A stretch of DNA of 46,082 nucleotides from Vibrio tetraodonis (lineage in GTDB: Bacteria > Pseudomonadota > Gammaproteobacteria > Enterobacterales > Vibrionaceae): assembly GCF_003350295.1 (NCBI RefSeq), contig NZ_QLYY01000030.1:1-46082 (forward strand), read 5' to 3'. The stretch's first letter is position 1. Every line of letters begins with the position of its first letter. A model generated the notes under the pieces. That model did not search any database, was not told the DNA's origin, and worked only from the letters and a program-made list of their open reading frames with translations. Both the position numbers and the translations under genes were made by a program. This document shows, piece after piece, positions 1-8,256 of this stretch.

Positions 1-14
1 GGTGACCATACGGA

Positions 15-91
<77 letters not shown>

Positions 92-144
92 AATTAAGAT
101 GTTGTGAGTTGCTTACTCTTTGAGTTCAGCCATTCATAAAATCT

Positions 145-220
145 GCGACACTAGCTCAGTTGGTAGAGCGCAACCTTGCCAAGGTTGAGGTCACGAGTTC
201 GAACCTCGTGTGTCGCTCCA
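145..220 (+). tRNA. tRNA-Gly (GCC)
   Basis: A 76-nt cloverleaf with encoded CCA. The D-arm has the conserved GG, the anticodon loop is TTGCCAA (GCC), and the T-loop TTCGAAC sits on a 5-bp stem. It matches the GlyV/X/Y family that lies downstream of orn in E. coli. It is one of two intact Gly sequences in the window; the other fully distinct one is at 45604, and 45976 is the terminal-repeat image of this gene. Confidence 0.97.
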
Positions 221-256
221 AATTTGTAGTTGTCACCATACTTAATGGTGAAGCAA

Positions 257-346
257 GCGACACTCGCTCAGTTATTAGAGCGCAACCTTGCCAAGGTTGA
301 GGTCACGCCTTTTTATTATGAATAGGGAACCTCGTGTGTCGCTCCA
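257..346 (+). pseudogene. Damaged tRNA-Gly copy with altered T-arm (psi-Gly 1)
   Basis: The body is tRNA-Gly(GCC) from acceptor to anticodon arm and again from the 3' T-stem to CCA, but six T-arm bases are replaced by a 20-base AT-rich block (about 307-326), giving 90 nt. The TTC of the T-loop is gone. The D-loop GG is changed to AT, so the usual D-loop/T-loop contacts cannot form. Acceptor and anticodon stems are still intact, so a processed but non-canonical tRNA-like RNA is possible. A functional tRNA is unlikely. Confidence 0.85.
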
Positions 347-387
347 AATTTTTAGTTGTCATCATGCTTTAATGGTGACCATACGGA

Positions 388-464
<77 letters not shown>

Positions 465-517
465 AATTAAGATTTTGTGAGTTGCTTACTCTTTGAGTTC
501 AGCCATTCATAAAATCT

Positions 518-607
518 GCGACACTAGCTCAGTTGGTAGAGCGCAACCTTACCAAGGTTGAGGTCACGCCTTTTTATTATGAATAGGGAACCTCGTGTGT
601 CGCTCCA
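518..607 (+). pseudogene. Chimeric damaged tRNA-Gly copy (psi-Gly 2)
   Basis: The 5' half, including an intact D-arm with GG, and the upstream spacer match the good tRNA-Gly gene. The 3' half carries the same 20-base T-arm replacement as the copy at 257. The anticodon loop reads TTACCAA, giving ACC instead of GCC. The best explanation is recombination between a good Gly gene and its damaged neighbour: the fMet-to-fMet distance here is 260 nt instead of 373, the length expected if the material between the two crossover points was lost. Confidence 0.85.
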
Positions 608-647
608 ATTTATAGTTGCCATCATGCTTTAATGGTAACAATACGGA

Positions 648-724
<77 letters not shown>

Positions 725-1004
725 AATTTCAGGCAAAAACTTTAATAGTAATTCCCTTAGTAGAATGTACTGTTCATTAATAAATGAGCCTGTATTTCTA
801 TCAAAATTCTTCTTATACTCTGCACTCAATGTGGCAGAGTTAGCTGCTCTTTTTCCATGCTGAGAAGCATAAACCCATCAATGTAATAATTCTTTAAGAT
901 TAAACTTAACGTTTTTTCTGCGTGTTAAAGTTCAATAAAGTCGGCATGTTTTTGTTTCAGTCCAGGCCTTACTTGGATTGGATTTACTCGAAAGATTAAC
1001 AGAC

Positions 1005-1032
1005 TTATCCACAGATGAATTTTTGTGGATAA
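1005..1032. promoter_or_regulatory. Inverted pair of perfect DnaA boxes
   Basis: TTATCCACA at 1005-1013 and its reverse complement TGTGGATAA at 1024-1032, separated by 10 bases. Both fit the strongest E. coli consensus exactly. The pair would also form a 9-bp hairpin in RNA, but no T-run follows, so a terminator is not the better reading. Confidence 0.75.
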
Positions 1033-1279
1033 TCTGGTGAATAACCTGATTATTTACTGATATTTGTAGAGGTTTTTGACGATCATTTGTGTTGTGTTTT
1101 TTTTCTTTGAGTTCTTAAGTCTTTTTTAAATCTATGTATGCAAAGGGTTTTGTGGCTTTTTGGGCTGTTTGTGAAGTTTATTTGCTTGATCAATAATTGC
1201 ATGTTTCTTGATCTTGGTCATTTGCGGTAAATGTGATTAACTTCTGTATATGAAAGAAAACAATCAATCAAATTTTGCT

Positions 1280-1288
1280 TTTTCCACA
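1280..1288 (+). promoter_or_regulatory. DnaA box, consensus match
   Basis: TTTTCCACA fits the TTWTNCACA consensus. It lies about 250 bp from the inverted pair and 52 bp before the queG 3' end. Confidence 0.45.
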
Positions 1289-1340
1289 TTTCACATCTTT
1301 AGACCTAGGTCAAGTTATTACCATTGAAAAAATGAAACAT

Positions 1341-2453
1341 TTACGCGTCTCTTGGTAATCCTTTCTGCACTATTCGTATCAGCCTATCAATCTTAGTCGA
1401 AGATATAGGGATTTGTGTGATTTGTTGCTCAATTGCCCAATTAATATGTTCATCTAATATTGTGTTCATCCCGAGCCGTTGTTTGAGGGCATGAATAATA
1501 TCTGCAGAATATGGAGCATTACCCATAGCAATTGATAAATTCCGTAGCCACTGAATGTGACCTATCCTTCTTATCGCTGACCCTTCCATATTTTTTAGGA
1601 AGGTTTGTTCGTCCCAATTAAAAAGATTTACTAGATCAGGCGATAACAGAGCTTCTCTGCGATGAAAATCGTCCTCATCAGTCAAATTAGCAAAGCGATT
1701 CCATGGGCATACGAGCTGGCAGTCATCACAACCGTATATACGATTACCCATTGGTTTGCGAAATTCCTCTGGAATGACGCCATCATGTTCGATTGTCAGA
1801 TAAGAAATACAGCGTCTAGCGTCAACGACGCCCTCTGCTACGATAGCTTGGGTAGGGCAGGAGGTGATACAAGAAGAGCATTTACCACAGTCCCCATTGT
1901 GGGGCTGGTCTACTGGTAATGGTAAGTCGACAAGCAGTTCCCCTAAGAAGAACCAAGAGCCACAGTCTTTGTCGAGAAGAAGAGAGTGTTTACCTGTCCA
2001 ACCTAAACCTGCTTTTTGAGCTAGCGGACGCTCTAGTATCGGAGCTGAGTCGACAAAGGGACGATAGCCGCATTGTCCAACCTCATGCTCTATCTTTTGC
2101 CCAAGCTTCTTTAACTGATTTCGCAACAGTTTATGATAGTCTCGCCCAAGTGCGTAACGGCTGATATATGCATGATTTGGTTGTGCTAGATTTGCTGCAA
2201 ATTGAGCTTCAGGCGGGAGATAATCCATACGAACACTGATCACTCTCAAGGTGCCTGGAACGAGCTCATGAGGGCGAGCTCGCTTCATACCATGGCGAGC
2301 CATCCAGTCCATTTCTCCGTGGTATCCTGCATCTAACCAGCTTTGCAAGTTTGATTCATGGTCTTGCAAGTCAACATCACAAATTCCCGCTTTTTGAAAA
2401 CCAAGCTCTTTTGCCCAAATTTTGATCTTGTTTGCTAGCTCTTGATAGTTCAT
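1341..2453 (-). CDS. queG: Epoxyqueuosine reductase QueG
   Basis: Catalyses the last step of queuosine synthesis, reducing epoxyqueuosine to queuosine at the wobble base of tRNAs with GUN anticodons, using cobalamin and two 4Fe-4S clusters. It is a cytoplasmic enzyme. The 370-aa protein has the ferredoxin-like cysteines at C189, C192, C195 and C199, plus C215, and the second set at C242, C245 and C249. The putative proton-donor Asp is D135 in VDSAPILER. Length fits the family (about 380). The gene is divergent from tsaE, as in E. coli, but the nnr gene that separates the two there is absent. It lies next to the tRNA-Gly array, which is the conserved orn-tRNA-queG linkage when the window ends are joined. 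Confidence 0.97.
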   Translation of the reverse strand: MNYQELANKIKIWAKELGFQKAGICDVDLQDHESNLQSWLDAGYHGEMDWMARHGMKRARPHELVPGTLRVISVRMDYLPPEAQFAANLAQPNHAYISRYALGRDYHKLLRNQLKKLGQKIEHEVGQCGYRPFVDSAPILERPLAQKAGLGWTGKHSLLLDKDCGSWFFLGELLVDLPLPVDQPHNGDCGKCSSCITSCPTQAIVAEGVVDARRCISYLTIEHDGVIPEEFRKPMGNRIYGCDDCQLVCPWNRFANLTDEDDFHRREALLSPDLVNLFNWDEQTFLKNMEGSAIRRIGHIQWLRNLSIAMGNAPYSADIIHALKQRLGMNTILDEHINWAIEQQITQIPISSTKIDRLIRIVQKGLPRDA

Positions 2454-2574
2454 TCTAATAGCTCTGTGAAACGGGAGGCGGATCTTATCGGATCTTTTTT
2501 ATTGAATCTAGCAGCCAAAATAGATAATTCATGCCAAAATAACAGGAATTTGTTTTTTACTTACACAACAGACC

Positions 2575-2604
2575 TTGTCTGACAATTCCAACCCAGTTTA
2601 CTAT
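2575..2604 (+). promoter_or_regulatory. Candidate promoter of the tsaE-amiB-mutL-miaA operon
   Basis: TTGTCT (2575-2580), 18-base spacer, TACTAT (2599-2604), placing the start about 40 bases before the tsaE ATG. The match is moderate and rests on sequence alone. Confidence 0.4.
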
Positions 2605-2651
2605 TCTTAGTCTTTTATTTTTATATCGTCACCAAGTAGAGATTGACCTTC

Positions 2652-3113
2652 ATGACCACGAAACAGTTTGCCCTCAAAGATGAACATGCCACCATTGCTC
2701 TGGGGGCATCAATGGCAAATCTATGTACCAAGCAAACTACCATTTATTTACATGGGGATTTAGGGGCAGGTAAAACCACCTTTAGTCGAGGTTTTGTGTG
2801 TGCTCTTGGTCATAAAGGCAATGTGAAAAGCCCGACTTATACCCTAGTTGAGCCGTATGAATTAGGACAATGGCAGGTTTATCATTTTGATCTTTATCGC
2901 TTATCGGATCCTGAAGAATTGGAGTTTATGGGTATTCGTGATTATTTTACCTCAGATGCCATCTGTCTTGTCGAGTGGCCCGAAAAAGGTGAAGGGTTAC
3001 TTCCATGTGCTGATTTGGACATTGAACTCAGTTACTCAGGTGAGCAGAGAAGGGTAAATGTGATCGCCAACAGTGCCTATGGTTCTCAATTAATTGAACA
3101 GTTAGATTTATGA
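2652..3113 (+). CDS. tsaE: tRNA threonylcarbamoyladenosine biosynthesis ATPase TsaE
   Basis: ATPase partner of TsaB-TsaD in forming t6A at position 37 of ANN-decoding tRNAs. The protein is 153 aa, the same as E. coli TsaE. Walker A GDLGAGKT is at residues 35-42, SPTYTLVEPY at 60-69 and VEWPEKG at 107-113. A TTG nine bases upstream is also open, but a purine-rich SD (near 2636) sits at better distance from the ATG at 2652, so I chose the ATG. The stop overlaps the amiB start (ATGA), so the two are translationally coupled. It begins the classic superoperon that runs through hflC. Confidence 0.96.
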   Translation: MTTKQFALKDEHATIALGASMANLCTKQTTIYLHGDLGAGKTTFSRGFVCALGHKGNVKSPTYTLVEPYELGQWQVYHFDLYRLSDPEELEFMGIRDYFTSDAICLVEWPEKGEGLLPCADLDIELSYSGEQRRVNVIANSAYGSQLIEQLDL

Positions 3114-4819
3114 CATTGAATAGATTTTCAAAGTTTGCTTACGCTTTTTGGCTTTTGGTCTTGCCTATCTCTGTTTGGGCAAATGCTTTGCAGGGGGTAC
3201 GTGTTTGGCCATCCCCAGATGAAACACGAGTGGTTATTGATCTTGCCTCAGAAGCTGAATATAGCTACTTTTCACTCAGTAGTCCGCGAAGGCTGGTGGT
3301 TGACCTCAAGCAAACGAGCCTAGGCACTCAATTACCCATTAATGTTTCAGATAGTCCTGTTCTAAAGAAAATTCGGCGAAGTTCTCCGCCAGAAAAGGGC
3401 ACCTACCGATTAGTGTTTGAGTTAAAAAGTCGTGTTGAGCCTCAGTTATTCAAGCTCGCACCAACTCCCGGTGGACAGTATGGCCATAGATTGGTCATTG
3501 ATATACCCCACACTCGATCATCTTCAGTGCCCAATACTTCCAAATCTAGTGTGCCACGAGTTAGTCGCGACGCATCACAGTTGTTAGGAACGGCTGATAT
3601 TGTAGTGGCGATTGATGCGGGTCATGGCGGTGAAGATCCAGGCTCAATAGGCCCCTCTCGAAAGTATGAAAAGCACGCGACCCTAGCAATTTCCAAGAAA
3701 ATTGCGGATCAGATCAACGCTGTACCTGGAATGAAAGCGGTTTTGACTCGACATGGAGACTACTTTGTTAACCTGAATAAGCGTTCTGAAATTGCTCGGA
3801 CTAATAAAGCACATTTGTTAGTCTCTGTGCATGCTGATGCGTTCAGTTCTCCTCAACCTCGTGGTGGCTCTGTATTTGTGCTTAACACTCGCCGAGCAAA
3901 CTCAGAAATCGCCCGTTGGGTGGAAAACCACGAAGAACAGTCTCAGTTATTAGGTGGAGCAGGAGAAGTACTGGCTAAAAATAATAGCGATAAAAATATC
4001 AGCCAGACCTTGTTAGATTTGCAGTTTAGCCACTCCCAGAAAGAAGGGTATAAGGTTGCTACCCAAATCTTGCAAGAAATGGGAAGAGAAGGCATTAAGT
4101 TGCACAAAAAGAACCCTGTTAATGCCAGCTTAGCTGTGTTGAAGTCACCAGATATACCTTCTGTGCTCGTCGAAACAGGCTTTATTTCTAATCCGACAGA
4201 GGAAAGGTTGCTATTTCAGCGTAGTCACCAAAACAAACTGGCAAGATCCTTAGCGAAAGCCATTGTGCAGTATTTTGAAGCAAGTCCACCAGAGGGAACC
4301 TTGTTTGCCAATCGAGACAAGTCTATCAAACACAAAGTGCAGCGAGGTGAATCACTTTCTGTTATCGCTAAAAAATATGGCTCATCCACTCGAGCTATTA
4401 TGCAAACCAATAAACTTAAAAGCTCGAGTTTGGCAATTGGACAAGTTTTGACTATTCCGGCGGCAAAAGGCTCAGTGCCAGTCCCCAGATTAACTAATCC
4501 AATAGAAACGAAAACCATTACTCATAAAGTGGCTAAGGGAGAATATCTCGGTAAGATTGCATCGCGGTATAAAGTTTCTGTTACCGATATTAAACGAGAA
4601 AATAACCTTAATTCAGACACGTTAAGATTGGGTCAAAAGTTACGTATTACCGTTAGTATGAAAGATCAGCCTTTAAAGAAGCATAAAGTCAAGCGTGGAG
4701 AGTTTCTTGGTAAAATAGCTCGTCAGTATGGTGTTGGTGTCAGTACGCTTCGACAAGCAAATAATTTGCGTTCTGATCAGCTTGCTGTCGGGCAAGTATT
4801 GATTATTCCCAACAAGTAG
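3110..4819 (+). CDS. amiB: N-acetylmuramoyl-L-alanine amidase AmiB with three LysM repeats
   Basis: Periplasmic zinc amidase that splits septal peptidoglycan between MurNAc and L-Ala so that daughter cells separate. The order in 569 aa is: signal peptide (about 1-25, cleavage after WANA likely), AMIN targeting domain (about 28-135), Amidase_3 catalytic domain (about 163-390), then LysM repeats near 407-450, 471-514 and 524-567. Zinc ligands are H172, E187 and H241; catalytic Glu is E355. E. coli AmiB (about 445 aa) lacks LysM; the extra repeats are a Vibrio trait and should bind glycan directly. Start overlaps the tsaE stop; mutL follows after 8 bases. EnvC encoded at 37918 is the probable activator. 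Confidence 0.96.
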   Translation: MTLNRFSKFAYAFWLLVLPISVWANALQGVRVWPSPDETRVVIDLASEAEYSYFSLSSPRRLVVDLKQTSLGTQLPINVSDSPVLKKIRRSSPPEKGTYRLVFELKSRVEPQLFKLAPTPGGQYGHRLVIDIPHTRSSSVPNTSKSSVPRVSRDASQLLGTADIVVAIDAGHGGEDPGSIGPSRKYEKHATLAISKKIADQINAVPGMKAVLTRHGDYFVNLNKRSEIARTNKAHLLVSVHADAFSSPQPRGGSVFVLNTRRANSEIARWVENHEEQSQLLGGAGEVLAKNNSDKNISQTLLDLQFSHSQKEGYKVATQILQEMGREGIKLHKKNPVNASLAVLKSPDIPSVLVETGFISNPTEERLLFQRSHQNKLARSLAKAIVQYFEASPPEGTLFANRDKSIKHKVQRGESLSVIAKKYGSSTRAIMQTNKLKSSSLAIGQVLTIPAAKGSVPVPRLTNPIETKTITHKVAKGEYLGKIASRYKVSVTDIKRENNLNSDTLRLGQKLRITVSMKDQPLKKHKVKRGEFLGKIARQYGVGVSTLRQANNLRSDQLAVGQVLIIPNK

Positions 4820-4827
4820 TAACGAGT

Positions 4828-6819
4828 ATGACTATCAAAATCTTGCCTGCTCGTCTGGCAAACCAAATTGCAGCAGGTGAAGTGGTAGAAAGGCCTGCAT
4901 CTGTCGTCAAAGAGCTAGTGGAAAATAGCTTGGATTCTGGTGCTACCCGGATCGATGTTGATATCGAAAAAGGTGGGGCAAAGCTTATTCGTGTGCGGGA
5001 TAACGGCAAAGGTATAGCCAAAGAGGAGCTGGGTTTGGCTCTGAGTCGTCATGCCACATCAAAAATTGATTCTCTTGATGATCTCGAGGCAATCATGAGC
5101 TTGGGATTTCGCGGTGAAGCGTTAGCCAGTATTAGCTCTGTATCACGTCTCACCTTAACGTCCCGCCCTGTCACTCAGCAACAGGCTTGGTCTGCGTATA
5201 GTGAGGGAAGGGATATGCAAGTTAGGCTCCAACCTACAGCTCATCCTATTGGTACAACAGTTGAAGTATTAGATTTATTCTTCAATACTCCAGCCCGACG
5301 CAAATTTCTTCGTACAGAAAAAACAGAATTTACTCATATTGATGAGCTTATCAAGCGTATTGCTTTGAGCCGATTTGAGGTGACGATTAACCTTAAACAT
5401 AACGGTAAACTTGTTAAGCAATATCGTTCTGCTCAAACAAAAGTACAAGAAGAAAAGCGTATCGCAGCGGTTTGTGGTAGTGCTTTTGTACGCAATATGC
5501 TTAATATTGAGCTAGAACATAATGGATTGAAGCTGTACGGCTGGATAACGACTCCAGAAGGTGCTAAGCAGCAAGGTGACCTTCAATACTGTTATGTAAA
5601 TGGTCGTATGATGCGTGACAAATTAATTAATCACGCAATTCGTCAAAGCTATGAAAATAGTTTGCGTCCCGACCAGTTTGCTACTTATGTATTGTTTATC
5701 GATGTGGAGCCTTCTCAAGTCGACGTCAATGTGCATCCGGCTAAACATGAGGTTCGTTTTCACCAGGCACGCCTCGTTCATGACTTTATTTATCAGGCGC
5801 TCACTGATGCTTTAGCGCAGAGTGCTTGCATAGATAAGCCAATAATCAATCAATCTGCTTTTCATAAACAAGAGTCGGTCACACCAGTGCATCAGGTGAA
5901 TATGCAACAGAACGATTCAGCCATGGTTTGTGAATCTGTATATGAGGCAGTTGAGAGAGTTCCTGCTTATCCGGGTCGAGTTGATTATTGCAATCAGCCT
6001 GCGTCCAATAATCACTCGGGCCAGGTTCAAGAAACTCGCCAAACTAAAGATTGGCTTGGTAGTGACTATGGTAAAAAAGATAAATCACCAGCCAAGGAGC
6101 GATATGGTGAGCATTCTCCCAGCAAGCAGCAAGTCGAAGTTTACACTGAACTACTCCAAACGGCCGATGTCAATAATACCTGTCTAACGGCTGAATCTGA
6201 TGAAGAAGTATGCTCGATTAGTGATATCTCTCTTAATGCGGCGAGGGAAACGATAGAGGCGCTGGGCAAGGTTATTTGTGTGGTTCATGGTCAATATGTT
6301 CTGATGGCAGATAAGCAAGGGGCGAGAGTAGTTTCTCTTGTTCAAGCGCAGCGTATGCGCATTCTAGGTCAGTTGCGTGTGGGTGATGAAAACCTGAAAT
6401 CTCAGCCATTACTTGTTCCACTCTCGTTAAGTCTGAGTCCGATTCAGATGCAGGCTGCTGATAATCATAGGAACCTGTTAATAAAACTTGGCATTGATAT
6501 CAAGCCACGCGGTGTTGATTCGCTTATGGTAATGGGTGTGCCTCAACCTCTGCGACAACAAAACTTACAACAACTGCTACCAGATCTGTTATCTTACGCC
6601 GCTAAGCTGTCAGAGATTGAACAAAACTCATCTTTGCCACAGTTGTCTACTTGGTTGACAAATCGAGTTGTATCTCCCAAAAGTGATTACACTTTGTCGG
6701 AAGCGATTCATATCGTTGCAGAGATTGAACAACTGTGGCAAAACAAGTTGCCTCTTGATGACCGTAAGTTTGTCTGTCCTGTTGACTTTTCTTCAACCAT
6801 TGCAGCGATGGAGTTATGA
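4828..6819 (+). CDS. mutL: DNA mismatch repair protein MutL
   Basis: Couples MutS mismatch recognition to MutH nicking and UvrD unwinding. The 663-aa protein has a GHKL ATPase N-terminus (catalytic E29, N33; DNGKGI 58-63; HATSK 75-79; GFRGEAL 93-99), a poorly conserved linker from about 340 to 460, and a C-terminal dimerisation domain. The DQHAXXEXXXXE endonuclease motif is absent, as expected for gammaproteobacteria that use MutH. It lies 8 bases after amiB, and its stop overlaps the miaA start (ATGA). Confidence 0.97.
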   Translation: MTIKILPARLANQIAAGEVVERPASVVKELVENSLDSGATRIDVDIEKGGAKLIRVRDNGKGIAKEELGLALSRHATSKIDSLDDLEAIMSLGFRGEALASISSVSRLTLTSRPVTQQQAWSAYSEGRDMQVRLQPTAHPIGTTVEVLDLFFNTPARRKFLRTEKTEFTHIDELIKRIALSRFEVTINLKHNGKLVKQYRSAQTKVQEEKRIAAVCGSAFVRNMLNIELEHNGLKLYGWITTPEGAKQQGDLQYCYVNGRMMRDKLINHAIRQSYENSLRPDQFATYVLFIDVEPSQVDVNVHPAKHEVRFHQARLVHDFIYQALTDALAQSACIDKPIINQSAFHKQESVTPVHQVNMQQNDSAMVCESVYEAVERVPAYPGRVDYCNQPASNNHSGQVQETRQTKDWLGSDYGKKDKSPAKERYGEHSPSKQQVEVYTELLQTADVNNTCLTAESDEEVCSISDISLNAARETIEALGKVICVVHGQYVLMADKQGARVVSLVQAQRMRILGQLRVGDENLKSQPLLVPLSLSLSPIQMQAADNHRNLLIKLGIDIKPRGVDSLMVMGVPQPLRQQNLQQLLPDLLSYAAKLSEIEQNSSLPQLSTWLTNRVVSPKSDYTLSEAIHIVAEIEQLWQNKLPLDDRKFVCPVDFSSTIAAMEL

Positions 6820-7763
6820 CAAAAGAATTACCACTGGCTCTGTTTTTAATGGGGCCGACCGCATCGGGTAAAACGGATTTAGCGATTCGTTTACGTAAGC
6901 AGTTTCCTGTTGAGATTATATCGGTCGATTCAGCGCTTATTTATAAGGGTATGGATATCGGTACCGCTAAGCCGAGCAGTGATGAATTGTTGAAGGCTCC
7001 GCATCGCCTTATTGATATCTTAGAGCCAACAGAAGCTTATTCTGCAGCAGACTTTCGCCATGATGCACTAAATGAAATGCGTATTATCTCCCAGCAAGGA
7101 AAGATCCCGCTTCTTGTTGGAGGGACAATGTTGTACTACAAAGCTCTATTGAAAGGCTTATCACCACTGCCAGCTGCAAATGTCGAAATACGCCAGCAAA
7201 TAGAACAAGAAGCATTGACGCATGGTTGGGATGTTCTGCATGATCAATTAAAGCAAATTGATCCCGTATCTGCAGAGCGCATACACCCAAATGACCCTCA
7301 GAGATTGTCTCGGGCATTGGAAGTGTATAGAATTTCCGGTAAAACCTTAACTGAGCTTACGCAAACAAAAGGCGATAGCCTTCCGTATCGTGTAAGACAG
7401 TTTGCGATAGCGCCTAAGGAAAGATCCGAACTTCACCGCCGTATTGAGTTGAGATTTGATCAAATGATGAAGGCCGGATTCGAGCAGGAAGTGAAGGCGT
7501 TATATGCTCGACAGGATCTGCATCCCGATCTTCCATCTATACGTTGTGTGGGCTATCGGCAGATGTGGGAATATTTGGATGGGAATAGCACGCTTGATGA
7601 AGCGATCTTCAAAGGCATTTGTGCTACCCGCCAGTTGGCCAAGCGGCAGATTACCTGGTTACGCAGCTGGGATAATTTAACTTGGTTAGATAGCGAAAAC
7701 ATAGAACAAGCATTTGAAACTGTATCAAATACGATAGTATCTGATGGTTTTAGCTGTGTATAA
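6816..7763 (+). CDS. miaA: tRNA dimethylallyltransferase MiaA
   Basis: Adds the isopentenyl group from DMAPP to N6 of A37 in tRNAs reading U-starting codons, the first step of ms2i6A. The protein is 315 aa, family length. The P-loop GPTASGKT is at residues 13-20, followed by the conserved DSALIYKGMDIGTAKP block at 38-53 that binds the tRNA and the isoprenoid substrate. The ATG overlaps the mutL stop. A 185-base spacer with its own promoter-like element separates it from hfq. Confidence 0.97.
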   Translation: MTKELPLALFLMGPTASGKTDLAIRLRKQFPVEIISVDSALIYKGMDIGTAKPSSDELLKAPHRLIDILEPTEAYSAADFRHDALNEMRIISQQGKIPLLVGGTMLYYKALLKGLSPLPAANVEIRQQIEQEALTHGWDVLHDQLKQIDPVSAERIHPNDPQRLSRALEVYRISGKTLTELTQTKGDSLPYRVRQFAIAPKERSELHRRIELRFDQMMKAGFEQEVKALYARQDLHPDLPSIRCVGYRQMWEYLDGNSTLDEAIFKGICATRQLAKRQITWLRSWDNLTWLDSENIEQAFETVSNTIVSDGFSCV

Positions 7764-7807
7764 TGTGATCGCTTTTGCGTGAATGCACCTTGTAAAAGAT
7801 CAGTTAC

Positions 7808-7836
7808 TTGAAATTTGGCCTTATAGCCATCATAAC
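7808..7836 (+). promoter_or_regulatory. Candidate hfq promoter
   Basis: TTGAAA (7808-7813), 17-base spacer, CATAAC (7831-7836). It lies in the miaA-hfq spacer, about 110 bases before the hfq ATG. E. coli hfq also has promoters at this point of the superoperon. Confidence 0.35.
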
Positions 7837-7948
7837 AAGTAACGTCAGGGTGTTTTTTATTCGTTTAGCTCAGATGCAAAGGCGCACCTAGTTTTCGCGC
7901 ACCACTAGCTAAATAACTAGAACAAAATTACAAAATAAGGAAAATAAA

Positions 7949-8215
7949 ATGGCTAAGGGGCAATCTCTTCAAGACCCATTCTTAAATGCATTACGTCGTG
8001 AACGTATTCCAGTATCAATCTACCTAGTAAACGGAATTAAACTACAAGGTCAGATTGAGTCTTTCGACCAGTTTGTGATATTGCTGAAAAACACCGTAAA
8101 TCAAATGGTTTATAAGCATGCGATTTCGACAGTCGTTCCTGCTCGTCCGGTTAGCCACCATAGTGGTGAACGTCCTCAAGGTGGTGAGCGCCAATCAGAA
8201 AAGTCAGAAGATTAG
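7949..8215 (+). CDS. hfq: RNA chaperone Hfq
   Basis: Hexameric Sm-like protein that pairs small RNAs with target mRNAs. The first 65 or so residues (QDPFLN, IPVSIYLVNG, the Sm2 YKHAIS motif) are nearly those of E. coli Hfq. The C-terminal tail is shorter, 88 aa against 102, and is rich in G, E, R and S. An SD-like AAGGAAA precedes the ATG. hflX follows after 41 bases. Its presence is consistent with the candidate trans-acting sRNA near 34653. Confidence 0.98.
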   Translation: MAKGQSLQDPFLNALRRERIPVSIYLVNGIKLQGQIESFDQFVILLKNTVNQMVYKHAISTVVPARPVSHHSGERPQGGERQSEKSED

Positions 8216-8256
8216 TCTTCTGAACCTAGTTAATTATATTTTAAGGAGTTGATTGC

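Larger units (their letters stand above)
725..1340. other. Gene-free AT-rich region with DnaA boxes (datA-like)
   Basis: No coding region of credible length or codon pattern is present in these 616 bases between the tRNA array and the 3' end of queG. It holds two perfect TTATCCACA boxes in opposite orientation (1005-1013 and 1024-1032) and a third consensus match, TTTTCCACA, at 1280-1288. The rest is AT-rich with T-tracts. In E. coli the DnaA-titrating datA locus lies at this same position, beside glyVXY and queG. I see only imperfect IHF-like sequences here. Confidence 0.6.

Noticed and set aside
1208..1221. FNR-like sequence in the gene-free region
   Set aside because: TTGATCTTGGTCAT resembles an FNR site, but no gene starts nearby that it could control.
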